Below are positions 21,201-32,929 of a stretch of 64,000 bases of DNA, piece after piece (the first letter of the stretch is position 1; the number at the start of each line of letters is the position of its first letter). The stretch covers positions 45,694,001-45,758,000 of the forward strand of contig CM073887.1 of the NCBI GenBank assembly GCA_037176705.1, written 5' to 3'. Source of the DNA: Molossus alvarezi (lineage: Eukaryota; Chordata; Mammalia; Chiroptera; Molossidae). Made by a program: the position numbers and the translations under genes. The notes under the pieces are model-generated. The model saw only the letters and a list, made by a program, of their open reading frames with translations, made no database searches and was not told where the DNA came from.

Positions 21201-22345
21201 TGTTTCTCACTATATACAATACAGTGATGCTCAAGAGGATGTGAAGTGATGTATGGGTGCAAATTTGTTATTTTAATGGTTAGGCATTTATACTAATGTG
21301 TAATAAGAAGATACTAAGTTTCCACTTAGGATGATACTATCAAGTTTCCTTCTCAAATAAATTCAAGTTTTAAAAAACGTGGAGTGACAAAGAAAACAAT
21401 AGCCCAGGGCTGTGGAGCCATGGTCAGACGGCACAGGCCAGATACTGACGGGATGCCTGGAGGTGGGAACACCATGTATCTGACAGCCTCCAGCCCGCCA
21501 GGAAGCAGTGCTCGGCGCTGAGATAAACAGCATCCCCCCGCCTGGCACTGGGGATTCGATCTGCTCACTCTGCTGTTGTTGTTTTTTTCTTTCAGTTTCC
21601 ATTTACTTTCTTGGAGCCACCAGCTTTGCCTTCTCAGGCCTCTCGAGCCCCCTTCTCTTGGTTTTCTGATCTCCTGAGAGCCCCCCCCCCCACTCATTTC
21701 TGGAGGCCACTGCAAGATAGAAACACCTTCCCCTTCATTCTCTTACATCTTGGAAGAGTTTTGGTTTTGGTTTTGTTTTGTCTTTTTGTGCCATTTTCTC
21801 CCTCGATCTGGTCCTGTGTGTGACCAGTCTACAGACAACTAACAGCCTTGTCTGGCATTTTCTCCAGAACTGTTCTCACATGGAGGAAGATAGTTTTCTT
21901 CTTAAAGTCGCAGTTTTTCAGTTTATAGCTGTGACTCAGATGATGAAGCCGGAGAGGAAAGATAATGGATTCAGCCCATCTAGAAAGAACAATCCTTCAG
22001 AGCCCTGCTGAGTTGCTGCCTCCTCTGTGCAAGCTCCGGGGCCACCTCCCGACACAGAATGAATCACTGCCTCTGCAACGTGACACTTTGCTTGTGCCAT
22101 GTCTCTCTTAAACACATATGTCATCCACACCCAACAGTTCCCTGTTCACAGGTCCTCTTCCCCTTAGCTGTGAGCTTCTGAAGGGCAATGGCCATATTTT
22201 AATTTCTTGTTCCACAAATATTTTGAGTGCCTACTATGTGCCAGGCACTGGTCTAGGCACTGGGAAGTTGCAAATGAACACCGCTGACAAAGTCTCTTCT
22301 GCATGTGGCTTGTTATCTTTGCATTTCCTAATGTCTAATGTAAGT
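18224..22345. other. Mostly unique sequence
   Basis: Low repeat content relative to the rest of the window. I see a 24-nt poly-A run (21101-21124), an L2/MIR-like trace at 20420-20480, and the 'gtgcctactatgtgccaggcac' module at 22195-22265. No exon recognised; I looked here for the short SCARA5 start-codon exon and did not find it. Confidence 0.45.
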
Positions 22346-22925
22346 GTATCAGTTATCCATTGCCGTGTAACAAATGATCCCCAAACTAAGCAGCTTAAAA
22401 CAACATTTATTGTCTTACCCAGTGTCCGAGGAAGCCATGGATGTGCAAGGAAAACTAAGATTTTGTTTATTTTCTTTTTCACATCAACATTGTGCTCAGA
22501 AATATATTTATGTGTAATACAATCTGGCAGGAATCTGGGAGCAGCTTAGCTAGGTAATTCCAGCTCAACATCTCTCAGGAGAGAGCTGTCAAGATCTCCG
22601 CCAGGGTGGAGTCATCTGAAGGCTTGCTTTGGCTGGAGCATCTGCTTCCAGGCTCACTCACATGGCTGTTGGCTGAAGCCTCGCTCCTTATCATGTAGCC
22701 TCTCCATAGGGTGTTCATGACACAGCAGCTGTCTTCCCTCCAAATAACTGTTCCAAGAAAGAGAAAGAGTGAGCAAAAGGAAGCTGCAGTGTCTTTTGTC
22801 CAATCTCTGAAGTGACACACCATCTCTTCTGCCATAGTTCATTGGTCGCACAAACCAATCCTGGTGCAATGCAGGAGGCTACACAAGGGGTCATCCAGGG
22901 CCCTTGAAGGCTGTCTTCCACTGTA
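22346..22925 (-). repeat. Ancient L1M-type 3' end, antisense, with an internal insertion
   Basis: Begins GTATCAGTTATCCATTGCCG and carries CAGGAATCTGGGAGCAGCTT, CTCACATGGCTGTTGGCTGA and CATTGGTCGCACAAACCAAT in order. About 22449-22500 is AT-rich and does not fit the consensus order, so a small insertion or divergence lies there. Confidence 0.65.
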
Positions 22926-23004
22926 GGGCAATAGGTGGTGGGTGTTCAATGAACACGTGTTAAAGTTTTAGACTAACAATCCATAGAGATCAAATTCTCT
23001 ACTT

Positions 23005-23735
23005 TAAAACAAATAGACTTTATTTTTAAGGCAGTTTTAGGTTTACGTCAAAATTGGTAGAAAGTGCAGGAAGTTCCCAGATACCCCATGCCCCGCTGCA
23101 CACACAGCCTCCCCCACTATCAACATATTTCAACACAGTGATATTTTAAAAAATATATTTTTATTGATTTTTTTACAGAGATAGAAACACCAATGTGAAA
23201 GAGAAACATCCATCAGCTGCCGCTTGGATGTCCCACACTGGGGAACGAGCCAGAAACCTGGCATGTACCCTGACTGGGAATCAAACCAGGACCTCTCAGT
23301 CCATGGGACGATGGTCAATCCACTGAGCCACACTGGCTGGGCAACAGTAATATATTTGTTACAATTTAGGAACCTACACTGACATGTCATTATCATGCAA
23401 AGTCCATAGTTTACATAAGGAGTCTCTCATGGTGTTGGATATGGTATGGGTTTGGACAAATGTATAATGACATCTATGCCTTGTTAGAGTATCATACAGA
23501 ATAATTTCACTATACTAAAGTCCTCTGTGCTCCACCTGTTTATCCCTCCCCCTCCCAACCTCTGGCAACCACTGTCTTATTACTGCCTTCACAGTCTTGC
23601 CTCTTCCACTATGTCATATAGTTGGACTTGAACACTATCTAACCTTTTCTGATTGACTTCTTTTACTTAGCAATATGTATTTAAGTTTCCTCCATGTGTT
23701 TTCATAGCTTTATAGCTCATTTCTGTTACTTTTTT
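23005..23735 (-). repeat. L1M fragment, antisense, split by a SINE
   Basis: 23005-23147 and 23345-23735 read continuously as L1 3' UTR (ACTTTATTTTTAAGGCAGTT, GGTTTGGACAAATGTATAAT, CTCTGGCAACCACTGTCTTA, AAGTTTCCTCCATGTGTTTT). Confidence 0.85.
23148..23344 (-). mobile_element. Ves-related SINE, short and diverged
   Basis: Tail ATATATTTTTATTGATTTTT, head GAGCCACACTGGCTGGGCAA. Target copies CAGTGATATTTT (23136-23147) and CAGTAATATATTT (from 23345). Older than the long-tail copies. Confidence 0.85.
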
Positions 23736-24050
23736 CTTTTTAAAAACAAAAAAACAAGTGAGCACACCTTTTGCCCTGGCTTTACTGATGGTATCATTTT
23801 GGAGTGTTTTTCATCTTCCACTCAGCTTAAATAATGTGAATGGTTTACCCAGCTAACATGCTGCTGCCATGTTAAATTAAAGACCCAATAGCTCTGTTTT
23901 GTGCAGACTTAGTAACTTGTCTTTCTCTTCAATTATCTTCTTTCCTTTACAGTCTTGTTCTCTAGCCATCTTACCAAAACCTTTTATGTTTTGCTTGTCT
24001 AGAGATTTGTGGAAAATCTCCATTTGAAACCCTTATTATGTCCTATTTAA

Positions 24051-24267
24051 TTTTTTTTTCTTTATTGATTTTTAGAAAGAGGAAGGGAGAGGGAGAAAGA
24101 GAGAGAAACATCAATGAGAAAGAACATCGATTGTCCGCCTCCTGCATGCCCCCCACTGGGGATTGGGCCCACAACCTGGGCATGTGCCCTGACCGGGAAT
24201 CGAACCAGTGAGCTCTTGGTGCATGGATCAATGGTCAACCACTGAGCCACACCGGCCAGGCATATTA
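24051..24267 (-). mobile_element. Ves SINE, plain-tail type, perfect duplication
   Basis: TCTTTATTGATTTTTAGAAA tail, GAGCCACACCGGCCAGG head. TTATTATGTCCTATTTAA is repeated exactly at 24033-24050 and 24268-24285. Confidence 0.94.
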
Positions 24268-24455
24268 TTATTATGTCCTATTTAAAATAGATTTTGTATA
24301 ATGTACGACAAAGTAACCGAGTCTTGCTAAAAGAACTAAGCTCTCCCAGAGGAAGGTCTAAGTCGTGTGTGTTAGTTGATGAAGGGACCAGTCACCAGAG
24401 GGTACTTTCTATTAAACTGAAGCCTCAGGTAGAGGGGAAGGGAAGTGCTCTTTTA

Positions 24456-24706
24456 TTTTTTAATCCTCACCTGAGAATATTTTTGTATTTATCTTCAGAT
24501 AGAGTGAGGGGATGGGAGGGGGAGAGAGAGGAAGAGAGAAATATTGGTATGAGAGAAAGACATTGACTGGTTGCCTCCCGCAGGACCCTGACTTCAGGGT
24601 TGGGGACGAACCACAATCGAGGTACATGCCCTTGACCGGAACCAAACTCGGGACTCTCTGGTCCACAGGCCAATGCTCTAACCACTGAGAAAAACCAGCC
24701 AGGGCT
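24456..24706 (-). mobile_element. Ves SINE, long-tail type, diverged
   Basis: ATCCTCACCTGAGAATATTT tail; the head reads GAGAAAAACCAGCCAGGG. CTCTTTTA / CTCTTTTTA flanks suggest the target site. Confidence 0.88.
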
Positions 24707-26606
24707 CTTTTTAGGAGGGAATAAACCTAGAGTTGCAGTTTGCTCCACTCTCACAGTGAGCTGGCAACCCACATGCAGAGGATGCAGGCAAGATTCGAGT
24801 TAGCAGTGTTGTGGGCTGTGTGATTTCCCTCTTCCTGTTCTGCCAAGATTGGAAGTCAGTGTAGACTTCGAATACAAGCATGGTATTCTAATTAGTGGGA
24901 TTAAAGAAAAATAAAGAGGCCTTCCTCTAGTGACGGGTTTCTATTCTTAGAGGAAGGAAGAGGGCCTTACTTTTTTGTTTTCCTCCACAAGGTAAGAAAT
25001 TTCAAGCGAAATGACAATGAGCACTCATCAGGCACTATATAAACTGTGATGTAGTCACGCTGTGAATGTATATTGTTTGCACTTAACCCTTATTAACATT
25101 CAATTTACTAAATGGACTGCCTCAGATTCAGGCAAAATACAGTGCCTTGTGCCTTCGTAAAAATGTACCATGCAAAGAAGCATTTCGACATTTTTTGAGA
25201 GAGAGAATGATTTCTTGTTATAACGAACCAGAAAAACAAGATTCCTCTGGAACTGGAACGGTTAGCGGAATTTAGTTTAACTTCATTAAATCTCCCAAGG
25301 AAGTAAGGAGAGGGTCAAAGAAAGCCAATGAATGGAGAAGCTCAGACCGATGGGGAAAACATACGAATAATACATTTCAGCATGAGTATCTTCCGACCCA
25401 TCCCAGCAGTTGCTCTGCCATCATTCTCATCATCATCCAGCAGGGAAGCTGGGTTGGGGCAGGAGAGCTGGGACAGCCATCATGACCGTGATAACTCATA
25501 GTTGTGTACTATTCAATGTCATGCCTGCCATTCTGACTCTCAAAGGAAACAGACTTTAATATGTTGCAACCAGACAGCCAGCATCTCTCATAAGAAAAAA
25601 AAGGTGAAATGATACAAGAAGCCTACATATTTAGGAGCAAACCAGGTTGTATAGATCCTAGTGTGTGGAAAGGGATGAAAAATTCTGGCCGTGAAGATTT
25701 AGAGTGAGGTAGAAAGATGTACTCTGTGCAAGTCTTAGTGGAAAATCCAGTTAACTCTTCAAAAACTGTTCATATTTTAAGGGTTGACGAGAATTTGTAT
25801 CTCTTCACTTGCTCCAAATCGTACTCAATGTTTTATGGAAATATCATGTGATAGTTTTCCACTTAGTTGTTTTAACAGCAGTGTTTTCAATAAAATGGGG
25901 TGAATTAGTGGGAAAATGTTCCTCACTTAATACCTCTGGGGATTCAGGGCTCCAATGTAGTCCCACCATGTCCTGCATGGTCACCAAACCTCCTGAAGGC
26001 CACAGAAGTGCTAGTGACACCTCAGAGATAATAAGTAGCCCACCAAGTATTGCCCTTGAAGACCCAGAGTTGCCAACGAATTATAAACATCACACCATGC
26101 TTAAAAACATCTTCTGAACATCAGTTATTTCAACATCTGCATGTCAACCTTTTTCTGTTCCCACACCGTCCCCCAGGTGCAACACACTCCAGGTGCTAAC
26201 TTTGAGAATAAGCATAATAAGGTCATGCATATTTTGAAAAACACCCTCCAATGCTTCTGCCCTGCCCTGCTGGGGACCAAGGTGGGTGAGCATCCATCCC
26301 TTCCTTCCCACTGTCAGTCACATAGCAGGCGAAGTGAGCGTCCTGGCCTCCGCCTGGCTCAGAGACGGGCGACTCAAAGAAGTCCAGCGGAAAGATGGCC
26401 AGAAGTCAGAGCACCTGGGTCTCACCTACAGTTTACCCCTAACATCTAACATCCTCCATCTGTACTGCTTAAGGGCTTGGACTGAACTATATGTAAGATC
26501 CAGTAGAGCGCTGACATTTTGCTGTTCCATGAGGGCCAGAAGCTGGGGAGCCTTGTGTAGTTTCACAGAATGAAGTTACTATGTTTTCTTGTAAATCTAA
26601 ACCCAA
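24707..26606. other. Unique sequence
   Basis: No repeat recognised except possible short traces. The 102-codon frames at 25809 and 26141 have no domain I know and no polyA or intron evidence. Confidence 0.45.
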
Positions 26607-26912
26607 GGTTGCAAACCAGTGGTCAGATCCAGCATGTTGATGTGTTTGGTTTATACTCCCTAGTGTTTTTTTGCTTTTTTGTCTTGTTTGTTGTTGTTTT
26701 AAATTAGCTGTTAACACTTTAAAACAGGGAGATTTCTCTAAATCATTTCTGGCTTGTCTTGAAAATCTGGCAATAGCCAACCCTCATCCCTCCACTGCAG
26801 CCTCTTGCAGACGGGGCCATGGGCTGTTGGTTTCCCTGGGCCAAACTGGCCCACTTGGCTCATTCCATCCCTTCCTGGCCACTGCAGAAGTTGGAGTTTG
26901 CAACTCCTGTTT
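26607..26912. repeat. Possible hAT-type DNA transposon fossil
   Basis: Ends look inverted: GGTTGCAAACC near 26608 and GTTTGCAACTCC near 26897. The middle contains TGGTTTCCCTGGGCCAAACT. Family not identified. Confidence 0.35.
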
Positions 26913-27069
26913 TAAATTCTCTCTATATTCTCCTGATCACAAGGGACAATGATGTTTTGTAAGGGACACATATTCCAGCCTATCTGAGCTTTCTCTGCTA
27001 CTTGGAATGCCCCAGGAGGGGTGCTGTGAGGGCACGTGAGCGGTGAACATGCCGATCTGTCTTGTTCAA

Positions 27070-27447
27070 GAGCGCAGAGGGTGGCCATATGATTTCACTT
27101 ATATGTGGACTCTAACGGACAAAATAAGGCAGCAAACCAAACGGAAACAGACTCATAGATACATAGAACAGACTGACGGTCACCAGAGCCGGGGGTGTTG
27201 AAGGACGGGGTGAAAGAGGTGACGGGATTAAGAAGTACAAATTGGTAGTTACAGAGTAGTTACAGGGATGTAAAGGGCGGCATAGGGAACAGAGTCAATA
27301 ATGTTGTAATAACTATGCACGGTGCCAGGTGGGCACTGGAGATATTGGGGAGTGCTTTGTGAAGTGTACGATTGTCTGACCACTATGCTGTACATCTGAA
27401 ACGAATACAAAACAATATTGAATGTAAGCTGTAATTTAAAAAAATAA
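27070..27447 (+). mobile_element. L1 3' UTR (5'-truncated insertion)
   Basis: ATATGATTTCACTTATATGT, GGATTAAGAAGTACAAATTG and CTGTACATCTGAAACGAATA end in an A-rich tail. The stretch around 27220-27245 also occurs in the HAL1 3' UTR, showing common ancestry. It ends about 220 bp before the SCARA5 exon. Confidence 0.88.
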
Positions 27448-27630
27448 TGCAACTGTATACAAGTGCAGAGGGTGGGGAGAAAGCTAGAAGCTGAAAAGCT
27501 TCTGATGGTTCTGAAAAGCTCCTAATCGGTGCAGCGGTGTCACAGATGTATGAGCGGCTTGTACGAACATCTTCATGCACCAGGGAGAAGTGGGACCAAG
27601 GAGAGAGAGAACTTATGAGGTTTTCATGTG

Positions 27631-27670
27631 TCTTTTTCCTTTTCCTCCTCTTCTTACCCTTATGGTTTAG
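27631..27670 (+). promoter_or_regulatory. SCARA5: 3' splice site of the SCARA5 exon
   Basis: A nearly pure pyrimidine tract (about 27631-27660) runs into TATGGTTTAG immediately before the exon. The AG at 27669-27670 is the first good AG after the tract, so it fixes the exon start at 27671 and gives a split glycine codon. Confidence 0.85.
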
Positions 27671-27799
27671 GCCCATGCCACAAACGACGGACGGGCGGCT
27701 GCTGCACCCAGCTGGGCTCCCTGTCGGCCCTGAAGCATGCTGTCCTCGGGCTCTACCTGCTGGTCTTCCTGATTCTCGTGGGCATCTTCATCTTAGCAG
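27671..27799 (+). CDS. SCARA5: SCARA5 transmembrane exon (scavenger receptor class A member 5)
   Basis: The exon encodes 43 codons. Its first codon is split with the upstream exon, and its last G is completed by the next exon. The peptide begins GPCHKRR, continues with CCTQLGSLSALKHAVLG, and ends in a hydrophobic run LGLYLLVFLILVGIFILA. This matches the region around residues 38-80 of mammalian SCARA5, as I remember it, almost residue for residue; the visible difference is TGG where human has ASI. SCARA5 is a type II, trimeric plasma-membrane receptor known as a ferritin receptor. This exon supplies the end of the cytoplasmic tail, a basic KRR stop signal, a juxtamembrane Cys-Cys pair that could be acylated (inference), and the membrane anchor. 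Acceptor TTTAG and donor GTGAGA flank it; both introns are phase 1 and the length is 129 nt. Partial gene: the coiled coil, collagen and SRCR parts lie outside the window. Confidence 0.93.
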
Positions 27800-27808
27800 G
27801 TGAGAGCA
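27800..27808 (+). promoter_or_regulatory. SCARA5: 5' splice site of the SCARA5 exon
   Basis: The junction reads GCAG|GTGAGAGC, close to the U1 consensus. Splicing here leaves a lone G, which the next exon completes. In human SCARA5 the following residue is Val, which fits a G|TN codon. Confidence 0.85.
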
Positions 27809-30244
27809 TCCTCTTCTGTCCTGGCCGTTAAGAATGTGGAAGGAGCTACTTGGGAAGTGCCAGCAGAGAGGAACTGGAGAGCTGGAGCTTCTGCCCTTCA
27901 TCCCCACAGAGCCTGAGTACTGCCCTTCTCACCATGGAGACCACAAAGGGGAAGTTGGCTGGTCTTTCCGGCCAGGCACACTGTTAGCAGCATCGCCTGT
28001 TTCCTTTGGGATGAGTTGTTGGCAGGGGCTCTTTGGGCTTGGGAAATCTCTGAGTCTAGGAACAGAGACCCGGTTGCTCCGAGCGTCTTCTGACTTTCCC
28101 TGCATTGTTGTCTGACACTGCATGACACTGGGCCTCCCTGGAGCTCTGTGCTGCGGTTGGCACAGACCAGGCTGGGCCCCTTGTCCTGAGACGTGATGAA
28201 CGTAGTCATGAGAGACTTTGCTGCTGAGCCTAATCAGGGTCATGGTCAGCCTGCTGCCCTTTTGCTTTTCCTGGGGGTGGGATGGGTTTGCCCCAGTTCA
28301 GGTGGGCTCCTCTCCCCAGTTTTTCTCTGTGGGACTGGTTGGTTGTGAAGGGCTAGAGTTAGGAGCACATTCTCTAGCCAAGAGGAAGCAGAGCATGGAT
28401 GTAGCGAGGGATCAGATGGAGGACCCCATGCTTTGAGCAGCCCTGTTCACCGCCCATAGGTCATCCATCATGATGAAGATAGTGAAGGGATGGAGGCTGT
28501 GGTGGTCTCTCCTGACTCTCACCCAACAGGAGGGTTGCTCAATGCCCACCCTTCTCGATGGAGGTATGTAGGGCTTGACAAAATAAGCCAAGGGATTCAT
28601 TTATTTCATCTTTGCTTGCCCTACATGAGTGCCTACCTTGTGCCGGGTTCCATGCTAGGATTGGAGACACAGCTAAGGGAGACCCAGGGGCTTCCTTTAA
28701 GGAATGCCCTGTCTAAGGGGTAAGGCAGGGACACACCGACAGAGCCCTGCGATAGGGACTGTGAGGGGGACTGTATGTGGACACAAGTGCTGTGGTCATC
28801 CAGAGGAGGCACACACAGAGGAAGTGTGGGTGTGGCATGCGAGAGCCTGGTCAGAGCAAGGCTGCCGGCCAGGCAGAGCTGGCGCGGAGTGCTGAGGGTG
28901 GGGTCCTCGCGTTCGCTCTAGCGAAGGAATCTGGAGGCTAAGCCCTTGCACATGACCCTTCACTCGCAGTCCTGAGGCAGATGCTTAGGACCTCCGGGGT
29001 CTGGTCTCTGTTTCTGTCAAGTGAAGAGAGTTACCTGGGCCCTGTGATGGGGTGTTCAATGCTGCCCTCGCCCTCGGGTTCCCACACTCAGGGCAAAGGG
29101 CTTCATTAGGGGTGGCGTCTGTCCCGAGAACGACTGACCTGGAAGGCAGCCAACAGCAACAAGGAGGGAAACGCGTGATTAATCCCAGGGATGCTATCCA
29201 GCCAGAGGATGATTGGAACATGTTCTTGGGCTGCTCAGTGAGAGATTGGGATCTGGGTTTTGTGGGCTGAGCAGGCACGACCATAACTAATTTCCAGAAT
29301 TTTTGGAAAGTATTTTGGCCCAGCAGGAAAGCTGGGCTATGGTATTACAACTTCTCTGGGAAACAGGAACTTTCAGGCGACAGAAGAGGATCTAGAGGAG
29401 AGAGTCAGGCTGGTGGGGACCCAGGAGCAGGTCTCTGGAGGCCCGGAGGGCTTGGAAGGGCGCCATCTCTTGGAGAGAGAAGGCTCGCTGGGGGAGGGAA
29501 GTTCTCTTCTGGTCTGAATGGCTGAGCAGATATATTCAATGTGGCCTCCACGGGTAGAAACAGACAAATGGGTGGATTTTGGAAAGAGACAGATTTTCAT
29601 TCAAAGTGGAGGAGAGTTTCTAACAAGCAGTGCTGTCCAGAATGATGAAGGAAGGCTTTTCTCCTGGCTTGGCATTTGAACGGGGTTTATGATGACATCC
29701 TGGAAGTTGCAGAAAGGAAGGTGGTACCTGGTTTCTCAGTCTGCTGAAAACATTGCCTGAGTTGTTCCACGTGGAAATGGGAGGATTTTGGTCATTATCA
29801 CCTTTGAACCTGAAGCTTCTGGGTACCAGATTGCCTGTGTGGAATAAACATGCGGGTTGGATTGGAGCTGATCTGGTGAAACAGAGCATCATACTTTCTC
29901 TCTCGGCTCTGTGGCATGGCCACTGTCGCCTGCCCAGGTTCTTGTCTGGAAAATCATGCTGGCCTCCGGGAGAGATTTGGTGAGTGTAGCTGGTGAAAGA
30001 ATAGTCATCAGCTGCCACTCTCCTAGAGAGAGGACTTAGGAACGCAGTGGAAAAGTCTGAGGGTTTCCAAAGACCTTAGGTAAAAAGGAAATTTTCTCAG
30101 GTTACCCCGATGAAAGCCCTCCAGCGATGTTTCCTTTCAGAAAATACCAAGATGACGGGGAGGTCAATGGTTCAGAGTGAGCCAGAGCTCGCCTGGCCTT
30201 CTGCTCAGTGCCCTGCTGAGGTCACCTTGTACTGGGTGTGCCAC
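27809..30244. other. Intron sequence after the SCARA5 exon
   Basis: Unique sequence apart from an old 'gtgcctaccttgtgccgggttccatgc' repeat fragment at 28590-28740. No further exon recognised. Confidence 0.5.
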
Positions 30245-30564
30245 GGGCTGAATTGTGTCTACCCCCCAAATGTATATATCGAAGCCCTAACCTCCAATAT
30301 GATGGTATTTGGAGGTGGGGCCTTTGGGAGTTAATTGGGTCATGAAAGTGAGACCCTTAATGGGGAGATTAATGCCCTTATTAGAAGAGACCAGAGAGAG
30401 AGAAGGGGCCATCTGCAAACCAGGAAGAGCACCCTCATCAACAGTCAAATCTCCCCTGACCTTGATCTTAGACTTCCCAGCCTGCACTGTGACAAATAAT
30501 GTCTGTTGTTTAAGCCACCTAGTTTGTGGTATCTTGTTTTAGCAGCCCTAGCTGACCAAGACAG
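30245..30564 (+). repeat. Ancient L1M-type 3' end, sense
   Basis: GGGCTGAATTGTGTCTACCC, TGGAGGTGGGGCCTTTGGGA, and TGTTGTTTAAGCCACCTAGT. Opposite orientation to related copies at 7142 and 8177. Confidence 0.7.
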
Positions 30565-31484
30565 GAGGAGTTCTGTTTGAACCACGCTTAGACTTCAAAA
30601 CCTCCTCATCAGTAAAAGCTCATACACCTTACAATTGGATGACAAAAGTTTTTCCTGCAACTCAGGGCCATGTCTGAGTACCTGATCAATAACATCTGAT
30701 TGGAGTACCCATGATTGCTCTTACTGCTTTTTCAATATTAAAAAAAATTATCTAATTATATAAAAATATGACTCTGCAAAACCTTACATGGGGCTTTTCT
30801 TAACTTGCCTGTTTATCCAAGTAGTCAAAATAAAAGCCAATACTGTACCTTGTGTTGATGCATCATCTCAGCTTCAGAAGGTTAATCCAGCCACTGCACA
30901 AACTGTTTCATCTGTGGGGCTTTCTCCCTACCATCTAACATTCATTCCTGACCAGCATCCTCTCAGGATCTTTCCTCTAATATTTCCATACCATCCTTGG
31001 GTTCTCTGACCACAGCTGTCCATCATCTCCCAAGGAGGCTGTGCAAGTCCATCCTTTCTCTTCAAGCCATTTTGTTTATTACCTGGGCTGATGCTCTTGC
31101 TCTGCTCCAGATTCACCTTTGAACAGTGTAAACTATGGGACCTAACTTCATGAACAAGAGAACTGCGACTGAGTGATCATGTGGTGAGGAGGTCCTCAGT
31201 TGAGCACTTTAGTGAAGAGGTTCTCCGATGGGGTTCAAGGATCAGAGGAGGTTCAGTCTTATCCATGACTACTCTGGGACATCACTGTGGTGCCAAAGGG
31301 TGGTCATCAGGACCCCCTCTTCCTCCCTTTTCTTGTCAGTGAGGAACTTGAATTCCACGGTGAAAATAAAACAGCCAAAAGGAAAATGCAAACATCTTGA
31401 GGTCTCCCTTGGTGGGAAGCTGATGTGTTACAGCAATGTAGACTCCAGACCTGGACCAGGGAGAGTTCCTGGGTGAGATATGGG
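30565..31484. other. Unique sequence
   Basis: Nothing recognised. Confidence 0.45.
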
Positions 31485-31499
31485 CTCCCCCCACATCTT

Positions 31500-31743
31500 T
31501 TTTTTTTTATCCTCACCCAAGGACATTTTTGCATTATTTTCAGATAGAGTGGGAGGGAGAAAGAGGAAGAGAGAGAGAGAAATATCGACATGAGAGAGAC
31601 ACATTGACTGGTTGCCATTCATACAACCCCAACCGGGACCAGAGACAAACTGCAACTGAGGTATGTGCCTTTAGAGGGAACCAAACCCGGGTCTCTCTGA
31701 TCCGCGGGCCAACGCTCTAACTGCTGAGCCAAACTGGCCAGGG
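31500..31743 (-). mobile_element. Ves SINE, long-tail type
   Basis: Flanks CTCCCCCCACATCTT (31485-31499) and CTCCCCTCACATCTT (31744-31758) differ by one base. Tail ATCCTCACCCAAGGACAT, head GAGCCAAACTGGCCAGGG. Confidence 0.93.
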
Positions 31744-31774
31744 CTCCCCTCACATCTTAATTTACTTGTTTCTT

Positions 31775-32042
31775 TCTTTCTTTTCTTCTTTTTTGTTAAT
31801 CTTCTCCCAAGGATATTTTTTTCATTAATTTTTATAGATAAAGTGGAAGGAAGGGAGGGGAATACAGAGAGAGAGAAACATTGATGTGAGAGAAACACAT
31901 TGATTAGTTGCCTCCTGCAAGACGCCAACTGGGGCCAGGGATCGAACCTGCAACCCAGGTATGTGTCCTTGACCGGGAATCGAATCCAAGATCCTTTGGT
32001 TCATGGGCTAATACTTTAACTGCTGAGCCAAACTGGCCAGGG
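31775..32042 (-). mobile_element. Ves SINE, diverged, next to the previous one
   Basis: Target copies CTTAATTTACTTGTTTCTT (31756-31774) and CTTAATTAACTTATTTCTT (32043-32061), two mismatches, so probably older than its neighbour. Confidence 0.9.
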
Positions 32043-32155
32043 CTTAATTAACTTATTTCTTAATGTCAGCAATCAGACGTCACCATCATCACCCTTCACG
32101 GTGCTTCCCTTGGGCATGAGTACTTAGTGGGTGCAGGGCAGCGGCACACACTGCG

Positions 32156-32505
32156 GTGTTGTGGTCCATTTGGACTGCTGAACAAACTGCATGGATGGGG
32201 GGCTGAGACAGCACACAGTTGTTCCTCCCAGTTCTGGAGGCTGAGAAGTCTGAGGTCAAGGTGCTGGCAGATTTGGTGTCTGGTGAGGGTCCTCTTCCTG
32301 GTTCACAAATGACTGTCTTCTCGCTGTGGCTTCACTGGTGGAAGGGGCAAGGGATCTCTCTGAGGTCTCTTTTATAAGGGCGCTGATTCCATAATGAGGG
32401 CTCCACCTTCATGACCTAATCACCTCCCACAGGCCCCATCACCTTGTGGGTTAGGATTTCAACATATGAATTTGGGTGGGGCGTGCACCTTCAGTCTATA
32501 GCATG
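32156..32505 (-). repeat. Ancient L1M-type 3' end, antisense, copy 3
   Basis: CCCAGTTCTGGAGGCTGAGA, GGTGTCTGGTGAGGGTCCTC and AGGATTTCAACATATGAATT. Confidence 0.65.
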
Positions 32506-32929
32506 GAAACAAAAACATCATGCTATAGAGGTGGTTCCTGCTCTGGGAGCATTTAAAATGATAAACGTGCATACACATTAGGACAGTAATGATGTCGCTA
32601 ACGCTAGGTGCCAAACTATGCAAGGGAAAGCCTGATTCCTGAGAGCTGGGACGCTTGGTAGGCTCAGCCTGGGGGAGCTGAACACCAAGTGATCCCCGTG
32701 CCACGATCACTTGTCTGTCCCTGACTCCGTGATCAGAGAACAGTGTCTCCGAGCCCGTGTCCATCCATACGGCAGAGTGCTGACAGCACTGTGCATCTTG
32801 GAATTAAGAACACGATGCCCTTGGCCTTTGCTGGGGCTCTGTCGGAAAGGGCTGTGACATTCCACCCTGTGTCTGTCGTAGGGTGCTGCTGAGGACATTG
32901 TTTATCCCATCGCACAGGTGGACGGAGAG
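32506..32929. other. Unique sequence
   Basis: Degraded trace of an old repeat at about 32510-32620; otherwise nothing. Confidence 0.4.

Noticed and set aside
25809..26117. Two neighbouring 102-codon frames (also 26141-26449)
   Set aside because: Not recognised, no polyA or splice context; not convincing as a retrocopy.
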